A stretch of DNA of 64,000 nt from an uncultured Bryobacteraceae bacterium (GTDB lineage: Bacteria; Acidobacteriota; Terriglobia; Bryobacterales; Bryobacteraceae): assembly GCA_938003835.1 (NCBI GenBank), contig CALKXJ010000005.1, forward strand, positions 155,152 through 219,151. Reading direction: 5' to 3'. The notes below the pieces were generated by a model, which was given only the letters and a program-made list of their open reading frames with translations, had not been told where the DNA came from and did no database searches. Below are positions 63,264 through 64,000 of the stretch, in pieces. Both the position numbers and the translations under genes were made by a program. Positions within the stretch are counted from its first letter, which is position 1. The number at the start of each line of letters is the position of its first letter.

Positions 63264-64000
63264 TTGGCTCAGCTTGGCCGGACACTTCACCTGAGGAGCC
63301 CGCACAACCCTCTGCTCAAACAGGTGCGGCGCGCCGTCTCCCGGGGCGGCCTGACCGAGGACGGCTGGCTGGTGGCCGAAGGCTTCCACCTGCTCGAGGA
63401 GGCTCTGCGGAGCGGACGTCCTGTACGGCGCCTGCTGGCAGCGGCCTCAGTGGCGCAAGAGGTGGAGCAGAGGATGCGCGGGTGGGCGGCGCCGCCTCTG
63501 AGCGTGGTCGCCGACGCGGTCTTTGAGGGAATCGCCTCGACGGAGACCACCCAGGGGGTAATCGCGCTGGTGGAACCGGCACGCTGGCGCGTTGAGGATC
63601 TGTTTCGCGGTCTTCCGCTGGTGGTGCTCCTGGATGGGATACAGGATCCGGGCAACGCCGGGGCGATTTTGCGCGCCGCGGAGGCCTTCGGGGCCACAGG
63701 GGCGATTCTTCTCCGGGGGACCGCGGGCGCCGCGCACCCGAAAACCCTCCGCGCCGCCGCCGGCTCCTGTTTTCGTTTGCCCCTCCTGGAGGGCCTGGAC
63801 GCCGCCCAAGCCTTGGCCTGCTTAGCGGAGCGCGGCGTGAGCCTTTACGCGGCAATCCCCCGGGCTGGCCTGAGCATCGAGGAGGCCGATTTCCAGCGGG
63901 CCTGCGCGATCGTCTTCGGCAGCGAGGGCCGCGGGGTGAATCCTGCGCTGGCCTCCTCTGCCCGACGCATGAGAGTTCCGACCGAGGGCGTGGAAAGCCT
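63264..64000 (+). CDS. TrmH/SpoU-family rRNA methyltransferase, 3' partial
   Basis: The frame is open to the window end. From TTG 63264 it reads LRSPHNPLLKQVRRAVSRGG, WLVAEGFHLLEEALRSG (substrate-binding domain) and then the SPOUT knot: VVLLDGIQDPGNAGAILRAA, AHPKTLRAAAGSCFRLPLLE and IVFGSEGRGVNPAL. This is the pattern of 23S rRNA or tRNA 2'-O-methyltransferases. TTG 63264 is the only ordinary start that keeps the conserved N-terminus. Confidence 0.88.
   Translation, partial: MAQLGRTLHLRSPHNPLLKQVRRAVSRGGLTEDGWLVAEGFHLLEEALRSGRPVRRLLAAASVAQEVEQRMRGWAAPPLSVVADAVFEGIASTETTQGVIALVEPARWRVEDLFRGLPLVVLLDGIQDPGNAGAILRAAEAFGATGAILLRGTAGAAHPKTLRAAAGSCFRLPLLEGLDAAQALACLAERGVSLYAAIPRAGLSIEEADFQRACAIVFGSEGRGVNPALASSARRMRVPTEGVES

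Overview
The window is high-GC bacterial chromosome that reads like an acidobacterium, most likely a Bryobacterales/Solibacter-type organism. This rests on three very large Oar-like TonB-dependent receptors with carboxypeptidase-type N-terminal domains, several sugar-acid enzymes carrying twin-arginine signals, an SMP-30-rich gene content and a housekeeping set of bacterial type. No rRNA, tRNA, CRISPR array, integrase or transposase gene was seen. Coding density is very high, and no gap exceeds about 210 bases.

Layout. 1-7632 (+): surface-polysaccharide operon, with a membrane glycosyltransferase (cut by the window start), an epimerase, a GT2, a sugar methyltransferase, a CDP-glucose synthase/dehydratase pair and an FAD oxidoreductase; the first six genes are chained by 4-base stop/start overlaps. 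7662-10430 (+): tpiA and mutL separated by a REP-like inverted repeat that also encodes the tail of TpiA. 10445-14695: a TonB-dependent receptor (-) divergent from an IclR-type regulator (+), with a clear promoter and phased half-sites between them. 14794-20942 (+): cytochrome c maturation operon ccmE-ccmF-(CcmI/zinc ribbon)-(regulatory-like)-ccmA-ccmB-ccmC-ccmD, followed by an exported enolase-superfamily dehydratase. 22278-33007 (-): long housekeeping block (DUF72, holB, tmk, family-4 UDG, coaBC, rpoZ, gmk, yicC, an MsbA-like exporter, a heptosyltransferase-like GT9 without an ordinary start codon, a Trm112-like protein, KDPG aldolase, SMP-30).

33203-40063 (+): two tandem TonB-dependent receptors. 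40265-42896 (+): a four-gene operon of unknown function behind a strong promoter. It encodes an unknown protein with a short beta-solenoid-like tail, a Gly-rich/collagen-like protein, an unknown 334-residue protein with a possible ABBA-type fold, and a small DCC-like CxxC protein; this is the best candidate here for an undescribed system. 42911-48199: a methyltransferase (-), then a sugar-metabolism operon with three Tat-type signals (DegT aminotransferase, unknown protein, SMP-30, mannonate-dehydratase-like). 48350-54834: an RRM protein (+), a split two-gene acyl-CoA dehydratase activase (-), a beta-propeller protein (-) and a secreted unknown (-). 54941-64000: glnS, a NodU/CmcH carbamoyltransferase, a membrane GT2 (-), a phosphoesterase, prfB with its +1 programmed frameshift, a Sua5-type tRNA modification enzyme, a YdcF protein (-) and a TrmH/SpoU methyltransferase cut by the window end.

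Functionally the window combines envelope-sugar synthesis and export, cytochrome c assembly, uptake of large substrates through Oar-like receptors, and exported plus cytosolic enzymes of sugar-acid breakdown, set among core replication, repair and translation genes.
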